Below, in pieces: positions 45,578 to 57,636 of a DNA stretch of 64,000 nt. Numbering within the stretch: position 1 is the first letter of the stretch; each line of letters starts with the position of its first letter. Under the pieces are notes generated by a model, which was given only the letters and a program-made list of their open reading frames with translations, made no database searches and was not told where the DNA came from. Source of the DNA: Eurosta solidaginis. Taxonomy: Eukaryota > Arthropoda > Insecta > Diptera > Tephritidae. The stretch spans positions 189,780,028 through 189,844,027 of the forward strand of contig NC_090324.1 in the NCBI RefSeq assembly GCF_040869045.1, read 5' to 3'. The position numbers were made by a program, and so were the translations under genes.

Positions 45578-48500
45578 AACGAATTGTTGACCAACTCTGA
45601 TGCCAGTAGTCCTCTGCTTCCTAGATCCGCTGGATTAGATTCCGAGTCCACGTGAAGCCAGTCCTTGCTACCGACCATATCGATGATGTTAGTGATGCGG
45701 TGTGCGACGAAGGTTGACCAGGAGCAGGGCGGCTTTCTTATCCATGCGAGTACGATGGTTGAATCCGTCCAGAGGTGAACTTTTGCTGGTCCCAAATGAA
45801 TGTTTCGGAATATTGATTCCATGATTTCTGCGAGCAGCACAGCGCCGCATAGTTCTAAACGTGGTAGCGAGATGGTTTTCACTGGAGCTACTCTGGTTTT
45901 CGCTAAAAGTAAGTGTATGAAAACCTGATCGTTTCTTTTCACGCGCATGTATATCGCTGCCGCATATGCTTTCTCGGAAGTGTCACAGAAGCCGTGGATT
46001 TCTATGTCGTCTTCCGGTGAAAAATTTACCCACCGCGGTATCCTAATGTTATCTATTTCACTATAGTGTTGGGTGAAATTTTCCCACCGTTCTAAGATAG
46101 TTGGGGAGAGAGGTTCATCCCACCCGGTGCCCTCTAACCAGATGTTCTGCATTAGTATTTTTGCTACTATGACGATTGGTGCAAGCCAGCCTAAAGGGTC
46201 GAAAAGTTTGGCTATAGCGGATAGGATTGCGCGTTTGGTGATGTTCTCGCCATTCTCTAAAACTCCTGCGGTGAAGTAAAACATGTCTGAATGCGCGTTC
46301 CATCGTATTCCGAGTGCCTTCACCGAGCTAGCCTCTTCAAACGCTAGGAAGTCCTCGCTGAGCAAATCCGGTTTGGGGATGTCCTGAAGGATTTCCTCAC
46401 AATTGGATGTCCACTTGCGCAATGGAAAGCCAGCTGAGTGTAATGCTTCGCGAATCTCGTTCCTTGCTTTGATAGTTGACGCTATTGTATGTCCTCCAGA
46501 TAAAACGTCGTCGACATACATACTTTCGCGTAATATACTCGATGCTATTGGGTGGGTATTTTCTACATCATCAGCCAATTGTAGAAGTGACCGTATCGCG
46601 AGGTAGGGGGCGCAGTTTACACCAAAGGTGACAGTCTTTAGTTCGTAAAGACTGATGGGTTCGTTGGGGGATGTTCGATGGACAATTCTTTGAAATTTGG
46701 CGTGATTGTCGGTCACCCAAATCTGCCTATACATCTTTTCTATGTCGCTATTAAAGATAAAGCGGTACAGTCTCCAACGTAGAATTAGAATAGGCAAGTC
46801 TGCTTGGAGTACTGGACCTGGGTGGAGTATGTCGTTTAGACTAATGCCATTTGCTGTAGGACTTGACGCGTTGAAGACGACGCGCACCTTGGTGGTGGTA
46901 CTTTCCGCCTTGACAACGGCGTGGTGGGGCAGGAAATAATTATCCGAATCGTCGGATGGTATATTATTTTCAATTTTTCTCATATGTCCAAGCGTTTCGT
47001 ATTCGGATAACACCCGAACATATTCTTTCCCTAACTCTTGGTTTTTTAGTAATCGCCCCTCATTTCTGAAGAATTGTGAACATGCGCGCTTTAGGGACGG
47101 TCCTAATTTAATATTCTCAGGGTAATCCTGCCTGAATGGTAGCGAAACTATATACTTCCCATTTTCATCACGTTTTGTCGTTTCCTTAAATAGTTGTTCA
47201 CAATACCTTTCTTCTTCATTAAGCATTTTATTTTTGGGAACATTTTCTATCTCCCAGAAAGCTCTTAATTGGTTGTCCAATGCAACCTCGTTATAAAATG
47301 ACATGATGCTCTTCGTTGGACTCGGTGCTTCGATGCGACCGGTTAGTATCCAACCGAACACTGTCTCTTGGGCCAAAAGTGTATTTAGTACATTCTTTTT
47401 CAGACCGCTCAGTATAATTTGGGAATATATGTCTCCTCCAAGTATGAGGTCTACGTCTTCGTTGATGTAGAACCTCTTGTCTGCCAACACCAAGTCTGGG
47501 AATGCCTGCATAGTCATGGCGTTGATATGGCAGGATGGAAGATTCCCAGTGAGTTTGGCTAGGACTAGAACGGGTGTAGTCAGGCTGAAGCAGGCATCCA
47601 CTGGTGAACGTAATTCAATTTTGGATGCCTCTTTCACCTGAGCTGACACCGCATTTGTGATGCCTGAAACTTGGGCATGCATTTTCCTCGCTGGCAAATT
47701 GATTCTGCGTTTCAGTCTTTCAGTTATAAAGGAATATTCAGACCCTGAATCAATTAATGCCCGCGCGGAGAAGTCGGTACCGTTATGGTGAATGTGTACG
47801 CGAGCAGTTCCTAATAGCACACCTGTGCTGGATTTCGTATGACAGGATGTCACATTTTTGTTCCCGTTTGACCCTGGTTTTTCTGATTCCTGTCTCGCTA
47901 ATGCCTGTCTAGAAGTAGAGGGCATATTATCGTAGGAGTGTTGGGGCGGGTTGTAGGTGGTGTTTTTCTGTAGGGTATCCGCATGCAGGAGCGTATGGTG
48001 ACAAGAGTGGCACGTATTGCAGTTGTAGGAACTGGTGCATCTGGTCACTGTGTGTCCTGGGGATAGACAATTCAGACAACCACTTGTAGATTTTATGAAT
48101 TTAATCCTTTCTGGAGGGGTTAACTCGCAAAAGCGTGAACAGTTGCGTAATCTGTGTTCAGGGGATTTACACATTTTACAAATTGATTTTATTGTTTGCT
48201 TGGATACTTTCGTTTGAAAAGCACCAAGTCTTTTCGTAGGGGTTTCTGACGATTGTCGCGACGCGTTTGGTTTTTGCACTTTCGAAGTGGCATGCCCTGT
48301 AAAACCAGACACTGTTTCAAGTGTCTGAAACCGATTAGACAGGAATTTATCCATATCCTCCCACTTGGATATGTCCATTTTATGGTCTATACTTTGCTCC
48401 CAAAGAGCCAGCGTGCTCTCTGGTAACTTGGTTGAGCATAGATAGGTCAGGATTGCATCCCAATTGGAAGTGTCAATTTTGTGGCATTTGAGGGACGAAA

Positions 48501-49170
48501 TACAATTATTTATATCATTTTGCAGCTTTTTTATTGAACTGCCACACTCACTTTCTACCTTTTTTAAGTTAAATAAAATTTGCAGTTGTGTGTTAACTAA
48601 GATACATTTGTTTTCGTATCTTTCACACAAGTTTTTCCAGGCCATCTCGAAACCTTCATTTGTGAGAGGGCATTTTTTAACGATATCTTTTGCTTCGCCC
48701 TGCGTTTTGTTGTTGAGATGGAATAACTTTTCCACCCCTTTCAAGCTGGAATTGTTTATATAAATTGCCGTGAAAAGGTCGCGAAAAGTTGGCCAAGACA
48801 GATAATCCCCTTTAAAAACTTCCGTGTCGCAAGCAGGGAGGCGAATTTTATGCGCATGAGATTCTTGCTCAGGGTTGGCGTTCTTGTCCGCTTTCTTGTA
48901 TTTTTCTGCCTCAGCAGATATAGACGCTAGGCATCGCATGTAGATTGCGTATGCTGCTTTTTGCTTTTTTCTTACCGCCATAACGTCATCCCCTGACACC
49001 TCCTCAGATCCTAGTAGCGAATCAAACGCAGACTTTACCTTCTTCCACAAGGACCGCAACTCTTCCTGCTGTATCGCAAGGGTGTGTTTGCTATGGTCGC
49101 TTTCCGGAATAAGGCTGTAATCTGTATCAAACTCTGCGATTAATTCTACCAGTCTGATGTAGGTTTCCAT
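45466..49170 (-). CDS. BEL/Pao Gag-protease-RT-RNase H polyprotein (1,234 codons)
   Basis: ORF from ATG 49170. In order: coiled-coil N-terminus, BEL gag domain (LPACDTEVFKGDYLSWPTFRD), zinc knuckles (CKMCKSPEHRLRNC; CLNCLSPGHTVTRC), protease (ALIDSGSEYSF; LILGGDIYSQ; LLAQETVFGWILTG), RT with YVDDVLSGG, the RT/RNase H connector (AIAKLFDPLGWLAPIVI) and RNase H (GFCDTSEKAYAAAIY; LWTDSTIVLAWI; NPADLGSRG). It is uninterrupted to near 45,515, where a shift in a GA run separates it from integrase. Very well preserved, consistent with the young LTRs. Confidence 0.93.
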   Translation of the reverse strand: METYIRLVELIAEFDTDYSLIPESDHSKHTLAIQQEELRSLWKKVKSAFDSLLGSEEVSGDDVMAVRKKQKAAYAIYMRCLASISAEAEKYKKADKNANPEQESHAHKIRLPACDTEVFKGDYLSWPTFRDLFTAIYINNSSLKGVEKLFHLNNKTQGEAKDIVKKCPLTNEGFEMAWKNLCERYENKCILVNTQLQILFNLKKVESECGSSIKKLQNDINNCISSLKCHKIDTSNWDAILTYLCSTKLPESTLALWEQSIDHKMDISKWEDMDKFLSNRFQTLETVSGFTGHATSKVQKPNASRQSSETPTKRLGAFQTKVSKQTIKSICKMCKSPEHRLRNCSRFCELTPPERIKFIKSTSGCLNCLSPGHTVTRCTSSYNCNTCHSCHHTLLHADTLQKNTTYNPPQHSYDNMPSTSRQALARQESEKPGSNGNKNVTSCHTKSSTGVLLGTARVHIHHNGTDFSARALIDSGSEYSFITERLKRRINLPARKMHAQVSGITNAVSAQVKEASKIELRSPVDACFSLTTPVLVLAKLTGNLPSCHINAMTMQAFPDLVLADKRFYINEDVDLILGGDIYSQIILSGLKKNVLNTLLAQETVFGWILTGRIEAPSPTKSIMSFYNEVALDNQLRAFWEIENVPKNKMLNEEERYCEQLFKETTKRDENGKYIVSLPFRQDYPENIKLGPSLKRACSQFFRNEGRLLKNQELGKEYVRVLSEYETLGHMRKIENNIPSDDSDNYFLPHHAVVKAESTTTKVRVVFNASSPTANGISLNDILHPGPVLQADLPILILRWRLYRFIFNSDIEKMYRQIWVTDNHAKFQRIVHRTSPNEPISLYELKTVTFGVNCAPYLAIRSLLQLADDVENTHPIASSILRESMYVDDVLSGGHTIASTIKARNEIREALHSAGFPLRKWTSNCEEILQDIPKPDLLSEDFLAFEEASSVKALGIRWNAHSDMFYFTAGVLENGENITKRAILSAIAKLFDPLGWLAPIVIVAKILMQNIWLEGTGWDEPLSPTILERWENFTQHYSEIDNIRIPRWVNFSPEDDIEIHGFCDTSEKAYAAAIYMRVKRNDQVFIHLLLAKTRVAPVKTISLPRLELCGAVLLAEIMESIFRNIHLGPAKVHLWTDSTIVLAWIRKPPCSWSTFVAHRITNIIDMVGSKDWLHVDSESNPADLGSRGLLASELVNNSLWWQGPSWLQEDNSHWPAQERERPLRRRGHKHMPRQG

Positions 49171-50082
49171 GGTCTTGGTTACGTTTATTAAAGAGAAAAT
49201 TGCCGATTAGAAATAATGAGAGTCTCCTGAATTAAGATACCTGGTCTAGCAGTAAATTAAAAAACTTTGAATTTCGACGTTTTATATTTATTACTTTTAT
49301 TTCAGACTTTGTCAGAATAGCGACAACGGAAAAGGGTTAATTTTTTGGACTTTTTGTCACAGCAGTGAAAAATAGCAAACGATATTATGTACAAACTTTT
49401 TGTCTCAGCGGCAACAACAAAAAGGGGACCACTCGCCACCTCCACAAATAATGGGTGTATTTTTGAGAAAGTGAAAAAATGCGTGCAATATACGAAACTA
49501 AGCGCAAGAAAAAAGTGTAAAAAGTGTTTAAAAAGTGAAGTGATCACCGGATTAATTAAATTAAATTGAACTTGATTTCGTGTTTGTGATGTGCAAATAA
49601 ACAACAACAAAAACCTATTTAGTATGGTGCGGAAAGTGAGGTTAGGTTACCCTCTTCCTTGTGTTGTGTCTGGAAAACCTTACCACTGGTGGGGGGATAG
49701 ACCAGATAATCACAAGGACTGAAATAAATTAACAAATCAAGTGGTTTAACTTTTAAAATGGAAAAATGGTGCCCACTAAGTAATTTCACTTTTTACACTT
49801 CTTCTCGATTTCAATATTTCGCGCACAACACAGGTGTTTTCTTTATTTTTCTTCAATAACACTTAAAAAAAAAATGGCAAGAAATATAACACTTACTTCT
49901 CTTTGTGCTGTGGCTTCGGTATTTGTATAATATAATCCCACTTTTCTCGCTGTTGTGTTTGGCTGCTACGGCAATCCTTTGACAAATTGTTTAGTATGCA
50001 AATGTGATGTGCGGGTTGATATGTGGACTGTAATTTGTAGGTGCTTTTAGTTCCTTTTTCGGGGAGTAAGGACCAATGTTCG
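49171..50082 (-). other. BEL 5' untranslated leader
   Basis: Between the 5' LTR and gag ATG. Just inside the LTR the minus strand reads AACATTGGTCCTTACTCCCC, the expected primer site place; tRNA not identified. No ORF supported. Confidence 0.6.
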
Positions 50083-50580
50083 GCCTGAGTGCGTCTGGAA
50101 CCGGCAGTGGGTAGGCGCACACGGGTCGAACTCGGGTTGATAGTGCTCTCGAAAGAAAGTAAAAGCACAAAACGCAAAGAGGATTTCCTCGTTATAATAG
50201 TGTTTTAATTAGAGTGTAGGAAAATATATACAAGGATATAATATTACCTTTGAGTGTAAAACTGATGACGGTGATACTCGGCGATGTGTGCTGGTTGGCG
50301 GTCGATCGAAAAAGAGGCCGGTTATCCCGTTGAGGACAACCGCTAAGCCGCGAAAAAGTCCTCTGGTATTAAGGAGGGGAAAAAAGCCACACACACAACA
50401 ACCCCCACATATACGTGCATGGGTGCTGACAACCTGCACACACACGTGCATATGTATGAAACGCATGCATGTGCATGCATGCACACAAATGCGGCGTCAG
50501 TGTGGGTGGCTGGAAATATTATTAAAACGATAGGGAGGGGCGCCGTCAATCAGGTAAAAGTTAGGCATTTGGCCTAAACA
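50083..50580 (-). repeat. BEL 5' LTR
   Basis: 498 bp, flanked outside by GTGCG (50,581-50,585) and then mdg1-like integrase sequence. Five differences from the left LTR. Confidence 0.92.
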
Positions 50581-51981
50581 GTGCGTTTTCTGCATCCTAA
50601 ACTTAACTTCATTGGCATAGTTTTCGACGTTATAAATTGGGTCAACTTTTTCCGTTGTTAATTCATTAGGCGAAGTTGCCTTTTTCCCAAAAACTAACTC
50701 GTAGGGTGAAAATTGATTGTCGAAAACTGTGCTACTTGTAGTATTGTGTAGGAAAGTAAAGTATTTTAAATAAACATCCCAATCAGAAAAAGTTTCTTTT
50801 AAATATGCACGTAAGTATTCATTAAAAACACTATGATTACGTTCAATCGTGCCAACAGTTTCGTGATGGTATGCAGTTGAAAAATTATGTTGAATATTTA
50901 AAAGCTTTGTTAATTCTTCGAATAATTCATTTTTAAATTCAGTACCTAAATCTGATTTTATGGCATTCATTGTGCCGTATGTCAAAATGAAGCCTTCAAA
51001 GATTGCTGAAGCGATTGTTTTTGCCGATTTGTCTGGTACAGCGACTGTTACCAGGTATTTAGTCATGTCGCAAATCATGGTAAGTGCGAACGTGTTACCA
51101 TATTTGGACTCAGGTAGGGGTCCTATTGTGTCAATTACTAGTATATCAAATGGTTTACAAGGAGTTGGTGTTAAAACAAGTTTTTCTTTTGTTTTAGGTT
51201 TAACCTCGTTTAAAAGACAAACCTTACAATTTTTGATATATTTCGATATATCACGAGTCATGTTCTTCCAATAAAATTTTGTTCGCAATTTTGCGTAAAG
51301 TCTTTTCATTCCGCAATGTCCACCAGAAATGGGATCATTATGGTAAATTTTCATAAGTTTTAATTTTGTATCTTCATCTGTTACTGTCTCCACTGGATCT
51401 GTTAGTATAATTTCTAATGATTTTAAAATTTTATTCCCAATATTTTTGAAATTTGTAATAGTGTAATGTTCGAACATAATTTCGTTTTTGGGCCATTCAA
51501 TCTGCTTAATTTTGTGTTTGCCGGCTTCTGATTCAAGCCTCGAAAGTAATTTCTCTAAAGTCATTATTTCGTTAACAAGCTCAAAACTAAGTAACTCGAG
51601 TTTCTTATGTTTAATATGCGCAAAAATTCTTAAATTTGTTGTTTTATTATTTTTATCGTACGTAATTGCAGATTTTATTCGTGGAACTTTTTTCGAAAAA
51701 TTAAATGAAAATTTGTCGTAGACGTGTAAAGTAAGTTGTTTTTCGTCGTTTTTGTCTGTTTTCCTATGTAAATTTTTGTCGTTTGCCTTTTTTCTCATGG
51801 CTCTTGTCTGTACTGCCAAAATTTGTTTGTTCGATTCTTTAATCTCATCGATTGTAATACGCGATAGTGCATCAGCACCAACGTTTGATTTACCCTTTAT
51901 GTAAACTATAGTAAAGTTATATTCTGCTAACTCTAATCTTATTCTTGAAAGTTTTGAAGATGGGTCTTTCATATTGAACAA
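50581..51981 (-). pseudogene. mdg1-like integrase (right of BEL insertion)
   Basis: Contains the end of RNase H (YIKGKSNVGADALSR), then integrase: zinc-binding HNDPISGGHCGMKRLYAKL with CKVCL, core D in LVIDTIGPL, D in KSDLGTEFKN, E in HHETVGTIERNHSVF. It runs to the BEL insertion after KFRMQKTH; the gene resumes at 34,356. The core is intact. Confidence 0.88.
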
Positions 51982-53149
51982 GTATACTATCTATGATCTG
52001 ACTTTACAATGAAATGGGTGCCATAAACGTATGGTCGAAATTGCTTGATTGCAAAGTAAATAGCTAAAAGCTCTAATTCTATAATGGGTTTTTTCTGTTC
52101 AGCTTTATTAAATGCTTTAGAAGCGAAACAAATTGGTAAATCACTACCTTGTTGTTCTTGACTCAAAATAGCGCCACATCTAGTTGTGGAAGCATCAACG
52201 GTAATAATGAATTGTTTAGTAAAATCTGGATATTGAAGTAATTTTGGTGAAAGTAACGCTGCTTTCAAAGATAAAAATGCTCTTTCGCACTCAACATCCC
52301 ATACAAATTCAACTCTTTTTCTGCTTAATCGGTTCAGAGGCGCTGCCAGAGACGCAAAATTAGGTATAAACCGTCTGTAATAGTTTGCAAACGCGACAAA
52401 TCGTCGTACCGCATCTTTATCAGTCGGTTTTGTATACTTTTTAATTGCGTTTATTTTAGAGTCGTCTGGCAACAAACCTTTGGCTGAACATTTATGACCT
52501 AAAAATGTAACTTCTGGTCGTAAAAAGTTGCATTTATTTGGGTTAAGTTTGAGATTGAAAGATCTACAAGTATCGAAGACTTTTGAAAGATTTTTAATGT
52601 GGTGTGCTTCACTACACCCTATGACGATAATATCGTCGACGTATAAAAATGCGACATTGGGTGGTATGCCCGAAAAAGCTATGGTCATCATTCTTGAGAA
52701 TGAATTTGGTGCTATATTTAAGCCGAATGGAAGCACTTTCCATCTAAATGCGCCACGGTCAGTGCTGAAAGACGTAATGTCACGAGAGTCAGGATGCAAG
52801 GGGATTTGATGAAATCCTGAAAAAAGATCTAATGTGGAAAAATATTTTGCTCTACCGGGATTGTCTAAAATATCGTCAACTCTAGCTAGTGGAAATTTAT
52901 CAGCAATGAGTTTTTTGTTTACCGCGCGAAAATCTACGCTTTTTGACCCTTAGTATCTTTCTTTGGGACTACAATCAAAGGACTATTGTAATTCGAATAA
53001 CTGGGTTCAATCATATCGTTGTCTAATAATTTATTTACTTGGCGATTTATTTCTTCGCGTTGAGAATATGGCAATCTATAGTTTTTAAGATATACCGGTT
53101 CGTTGTCTGTCAGTCTTAATTTTTGCTCGTAAAAGTTATTTAAAGTCAT
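51982..53149 (-). pseudogene. mdg1-like reverse transcriptase and RNase H
   Basis: 53149-52934 holds the RT start (INRQVNKLLDNDMIEPSYSN; VVPKKDTKG). A frame change with a few residues lost follows near 52,945. The next frame has VDFRAVNKKLIADKFPLARV, FSTLDLFSGFHQI, then 52799-51987 with LPFGLNIAPNSF, catalytic YVDDIIV, FLGHKCSAKGL and the RNase H start (ITVDASTTRCGAIL). It breaks at KSDHR, a small deletion near 51,985. Confidence 0.85.
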
Positions 53150-53570
53150 TTTGTCCGTTTCAAGAGCGAAAATGTCGGCATAATCTATGCAAAGGTCAAT
53201 TAATTTACTATGAGCATGTTGAGGTATTTGATTTTTTAAAATCGAAATTAGTTTTTTCGTACGTTTGTTTGCTGTTTCTGTCTTGTTAATTGTATAAACA
53301 TTGTAGTTTGAAAGTTTTTCTGCCTAATACTGTTTCTTTTGACATACTTCATATCATCCGTGGTATTTATAACCTTAATAATTGGGTTACTGGAATTAAC
53401 AATGCACCTAGCTGTGAAAACACCTTTTTCGATTTCCTGCGAGTCTACGAAAAGTGGTTCGGGTGAATTTCCTAAATCAAAATTCTGAATATTTCGCATC
53501 TTGGTGGAATGATACAACTGTCGCTTTCTGTTCCGTGTAGGATTGGTATAGCGACTTTTTCATTACCTAC

Positions 53571-53870
53571 CTAAAAGGAAATACTATTTCTTTCATAATT
53601 AATAATGCATTTGTTAATTTTCAGAAAATCTTTACCCAGTATGCCATCGGATGGAATATTAAAGTCTTCATTTACTACATGTAAAATATGTTTAATAGAA
53701 AAGTTCGAAAAATTTAAATTTGCTGTAATTTTACCTAACGTGGAAACTGAATTGGAAGTGACACCGGTAATGTTAATAATGTCGTTCGTATTTAAGGAAA
53801 TATATCTGTCTAGACATGATATTTTTATTAAAGAAATGTCGGCTTGAGTGTCTACTAGGAAAGAACACAA
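53571..53870 (-). pseudogene. mdg1-like protease
   Basis: Retropepsin-like, FLVDTQADISLIK at the active site (Q where many families have G), then IPSDGILGKDFLK. It lies between gag and RT and is separated from RT by degenerate DNA (53,150-53,570) with an ORF remnant at 53,517-53,248. Confidence 0.7.
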
Positions 53871-53949
53871 TTTTTGTGACTCGTTTAGTTGTAATTCTAT
53901 GAAATCTGAGTAATTTAAATTTAAACAATAGATGGCTATTGGTGAGGGA

Positions 53950-55255
53950 AGTTCGCTTACTCGCTTAATTCGTCCTCCCTCAGTGTTCGCTCCTGAGGGG
54001 CGCTAGCGTTTAAAGCGTGAACTTTTGCGTTGCGTCCTCTACCATTGGCTGATCTCGAATTGTTACCTCTATTGTTACTATTGTTTGAATTAGGGTTTGT
54101 ATTTGAACGCGTGTTATTATTATTACTCTGGTATCTATTTCCGTTATAATTCCGATATCTTTGATTATTATTGCCGTTATAGTTGCTGTTGTATGCAAAT
54201 GAATTATTGTTTCTATATCCAGTATAGCCGCGGTTTGGGTAAAAGCCTCGATAACTACCACGTGAATTTCAAAATGTGTTGTTACCACGTGATCGAAAAG
54301 CTAAAAGCTGACGTTCAGTTACTTCGTTGTTTTGTTCTACAATTAATTTTGCTACTACGTCTTTCGGATCAGTAAATGCTGTTGAGGGTAAAATGGTTTT
54401 TACTAAATTTGATTTTGCATTTAATCTACACACGTTAACAGTTTGTTCGACTGCCATTTCATGAGCTTTCGCTTGAGTGATCCCTTCAATAATAAGAGAC
54501 CGCTCAAGTGAGTCAGCTAAATCTTCAACTTTTTTGGCAAAATCTGTGTAATTGTTACCGTCAACATGCAACGCTGCAATCCTCCCTGCTACAACTTTCG
54601 AGTTGTCTGGTTTGATCCTATTTCGTAGAGCTGTTTTAATTTCATTGACTGAAGTTACTTGTGTTGGTATTTCTTCACGAGCTTTACCCTCTAATTTTGA
54701 TTTTAAGAACGCTATAAAAGTGTCGGTTAAATCTGCAGTAGCGAATTTCTCAAGTAATGCAATTTTGTCTATAAAAGAATCAAGTGCTAGTGGATCACCA
54801 CTGTAGTTTTCTCTAATAGAATTAGCACATGTGTTAATAAAAATTCTCTTTTCCTCAGGGGTTGCCATGATTTGATCGTTAAGATCTGGGGCTGAATTAG
54901 CAGAAGGTGAGGCCACGTTTGTACTAATTGGATCGTTAAGATCTGGGCTTACGTTAGAAGAAGGGTTAACTAAGTTTGTACTATTTGGGTCGTTAAGATC
55001 TGATTTTAAAGTAGAAGAAGTTAAAATTTCACTATTTGAATCGCTAAGATTTGAAACTAAGTTAGAAGTTAAATTTTTACTTGAAGAATTTTCGAAGCCT
55101 AGAAAATCTGCTGACAACCATAATTTATTTTCCTGCTTGGTGACTTTTTCGGTCGAAGATGAAGCTAAACTTTCGTAGCTTGAGCCTGATTTATCTGAAT
55201 CGGATTCTGAATCTGAAGTTTTTTGCACTTGCCTACCACTTCTAAGGTTGTACAT
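53950..55255 (-). pseudogene. mdg1-like Gag with in-frame TGA
   Basis: ATG 55255 (MYNLRSGRQVQKTSDSES). Ser/Asp/Asn-rich N-terminus with three SDLNDPNSTN-type repeats, capsid-like region (FINTCANSIRENYSGDPLAL; SLERSLIIEGITQAKAHEMA). TGA at 54,269-54,271 interrupts the frame, which continues with an Asn/Arg/Gly-rich tail (YRGFYPNRGYTGYRNNNSF) and no CCHC knuckle. A basic tail in place of a zinc knuckle would bind RNA. Confidence 0.8.
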
Positions 55256-55428
55256 ATGAAATTAATGAAGCACTTGTTTGAATGTTGAATTTATATTTGA
55301 AGTTGAATTGTTGAGGAAAAAGAGAGAAGAAAAAAAATGTATAAAAGGGAACTGATTTGCAAGTGAATAGTCACTAAAGGAGTATTCACTGCAGTAAAAT
55401 TGTATGAAAAAAATATATAACAAGTAAG

Positions 55429-57636
55429 GAAAGCTAAGTTCGGGTGTAACCGAACATTACATACTCAGTTGAGAGCTGTGGAGACAAAGTAAGGGAAAAT
55501 CACCATGTTGTAAAAAGAACCTAGGGTAACCCTGGAATGTGTTTGTATGGCATGTGTATCAAATGGAAGGTATTAAAGAGTATTTTAAGAGGAAGTGGGC
55601 CATAGTTCTATAGATGGACGCCATTTAGGGATATCGCCATAAAGGTGGACCAGGCTTGACTCTAGAATTTGTTTGTACGATATGGGTATCAAATGAAATG
55701 TGTTAATGATAATTTTAAAAGGGAGTGGGCCTAAGTTCTATAGGTGGACGCCTTTTCGAGATATCGCCATAAAGGTGGACCAGGGCTGAGTCTAGAATTT
55801 ATTTTGTACGATATGGGTATCAAATGAAAGTTATTAAAGAGTATTTTAAAAGGGCGTGGGCCTAAGTTCTATAGATGGACGCCGTTTCGAGATATCGCCA
55901 TAAAGATGGACCAGGGGTGACTCTAGAATTTGTTTGTACGATATGAGTATCAAATGAAAGGTGTTAATGAGTATTTTAAGAGGGCGTGGGCCTTAGTTCT
56001 ATATGTGGACGCGTTTTCAAGATATCGCCATAAAGGTGGACCAGGGGTGACTCTAGAATTTGTTTGTACTATATGGGTATCAAATGAAATGTGTTAATGA
56101 GTATTTTGAAAGGGAGTGGGCCTTAGTTCTATAGGTGGACGCCTTTTCGGAATATCGTTATAAAAGTGAACCAGGGGTGACTCTAGAATTTGTTTGTACG
56201 ATATGGGTATCAAATGAAAGGTGTTAATGAGTATTTTAAAAAGGTGTGGGCCTTGGTTCTATATGTGGACGCCTTTTCGAGATATCGACCAAAATGTGGA
56301 CCAGGGTGATCCAGAACATCATCTGTCGGGTACCGCTAATTTATTTATATATGTAATACCACGAACAGTATTCCTTCCAAGATTCCAAGGGCTTTTGATT
56401 TCGCCCTGCAAAACTTTTTCATTTTCTTCTACTTAATATGGTAGGTGTCACACCCATTTTACCAAGTTTTTTTCTAAAGTTATATTTTGCGTCAATAGAC
56501 CAATACAATTACCATGTTTCATCCCTTTTTTCGTATTTGGTATATAATTATGGCATTTATTTCATTTTTAGTAATTTTCGATATCGAAAAAGTGGGCGTG
56601 GTCATAGTCGGATTTCGGCCATTTTTTACACCAATACAAAGCGAGTTCAGATAAGTACGTGAACTGAGTTTAGTAAAGATATATCGATTTTTGCTCAAGT
56701 TATCGTGTTAACGGCCGAGCGGAAGGACAGAAGGTCGACTGTGTATAAAAACTGGGCGTGGATTCAACCGATTTCGCCCTTTTTCACAGACAACAGTTAT
56801 CGTCCTAGAATCTAAGCCTCTACCAAATTACACAAGGATTGGGAAATTTTTGTTCGACTTATGGCATTAAAAGTATCCTAGACAAATTAAATGAAAAAGG
56901 GTGGAGCCTCGCCCATTTTGAAATTTTCTTTTATTTTTGTATTTTGTTGCACCATATCATTACTGGAGTTGAATGTTGACATAATTTACTTATATACTGT
57001 AAAGATATTAACTTTTCTTTTAAAATTTGAATTTAAAAAATTTTTTTTTAAAAAAGTGGGCGTGGTCGTTCTCCGATTTTGCTAATTTTTATTAAGCAGA
57101 CATATAGTAATAAGAGTAACGTTCCTGCCAAATTTCATCATGATATCTTCAACCACTGCCAAATTACAGCTTGCAAAACTTCTAAATTACCTTCATTTAA
57201 AAGTGGGCGGTGCCACGCCCATTGTCCAAAATTTTACTAGTTTTCTATTCTGTGTCATTATTTCAACTCACCTACCAAGTTTCATCGCTTAATCCATATT
57301 TGGTAATGAATTATCGCACTTTTTCGATTTTTCGAACTTTTCGATATCGAAAAAGTGGGCGTGGTTATTGTCCGATATCGTTCATTTTAAATAGCGATCT
57401 GAGATGAGTGCCCAGGAACCTACATACCAAATTTCATCAAGATACCTCAAAATTTACTCAAGTTATCGTGTTAACGGACAGACGGACGGACATGGCTCAA
57501 TCGAATTTTTTTTCGATACTGATGATTTTGATATATGGAAGTCTATATATATCTCGATTCCTTTATACCTGTACAACCAACCGTTATCCAATCAAAGTTA
57601 ATATACTCTGTGAGCTCTGCTCAACTGAGTATAAAA
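55429..57636 (+). mobile_element. DINE-1/INE-1-like element, copy 3 (2.2 kb)
   Basis: In the mdg1-like leader. ATACTCAGTTGAG at 55,461-55,473 and CTCAACTGAGTAT at 57,620-57,632, about six minisatellite monomers (55,550-56,260), GTGGGCGTGG motifs and a short GGAC run (57,477-57,490). Closest to copy 2 over the 3' part. Confidence 0.75.
55550..56260 (+). repeat. Minisatellite array of DINE-1-like copy 3
   Basis: About six monomers of 128-133 bp near 55,556, 55,686, 55,817, 55,950, 56,079 and 56,208. Confidence 0.85.

Larger units (their letters stand above)
34357..50580 (-). mobile_element. BEL/Pao LTR retrotransposon, 16.2 kb, with foreign DNA inside
   Basis: Two 498-bp LTRs (34,357-34,854 and 50,083-50,580) with 5 visible differences and a 5-bp target duplication GTGCG (34,352-34,356; 50,581-50,585), the usual BEL/Pao length. 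Minus-strand gag-protease-RT-RNase H (49,170-45,466) and integrase (45,577-43,931) are nearly intact. Such elements are usually 6-10 kb. The excess is about 9 kb between integrase and 3' LTR, with a scribbler-like pseudogene, a second gag-protease and a hairpin array. Confidence 0.92.

Noticed and set aside
31021..50580. Idea that the two BEL pieces are one element
   Set aside because: They are on opposite strands, with different gag and protease sequences and separate boundaries.
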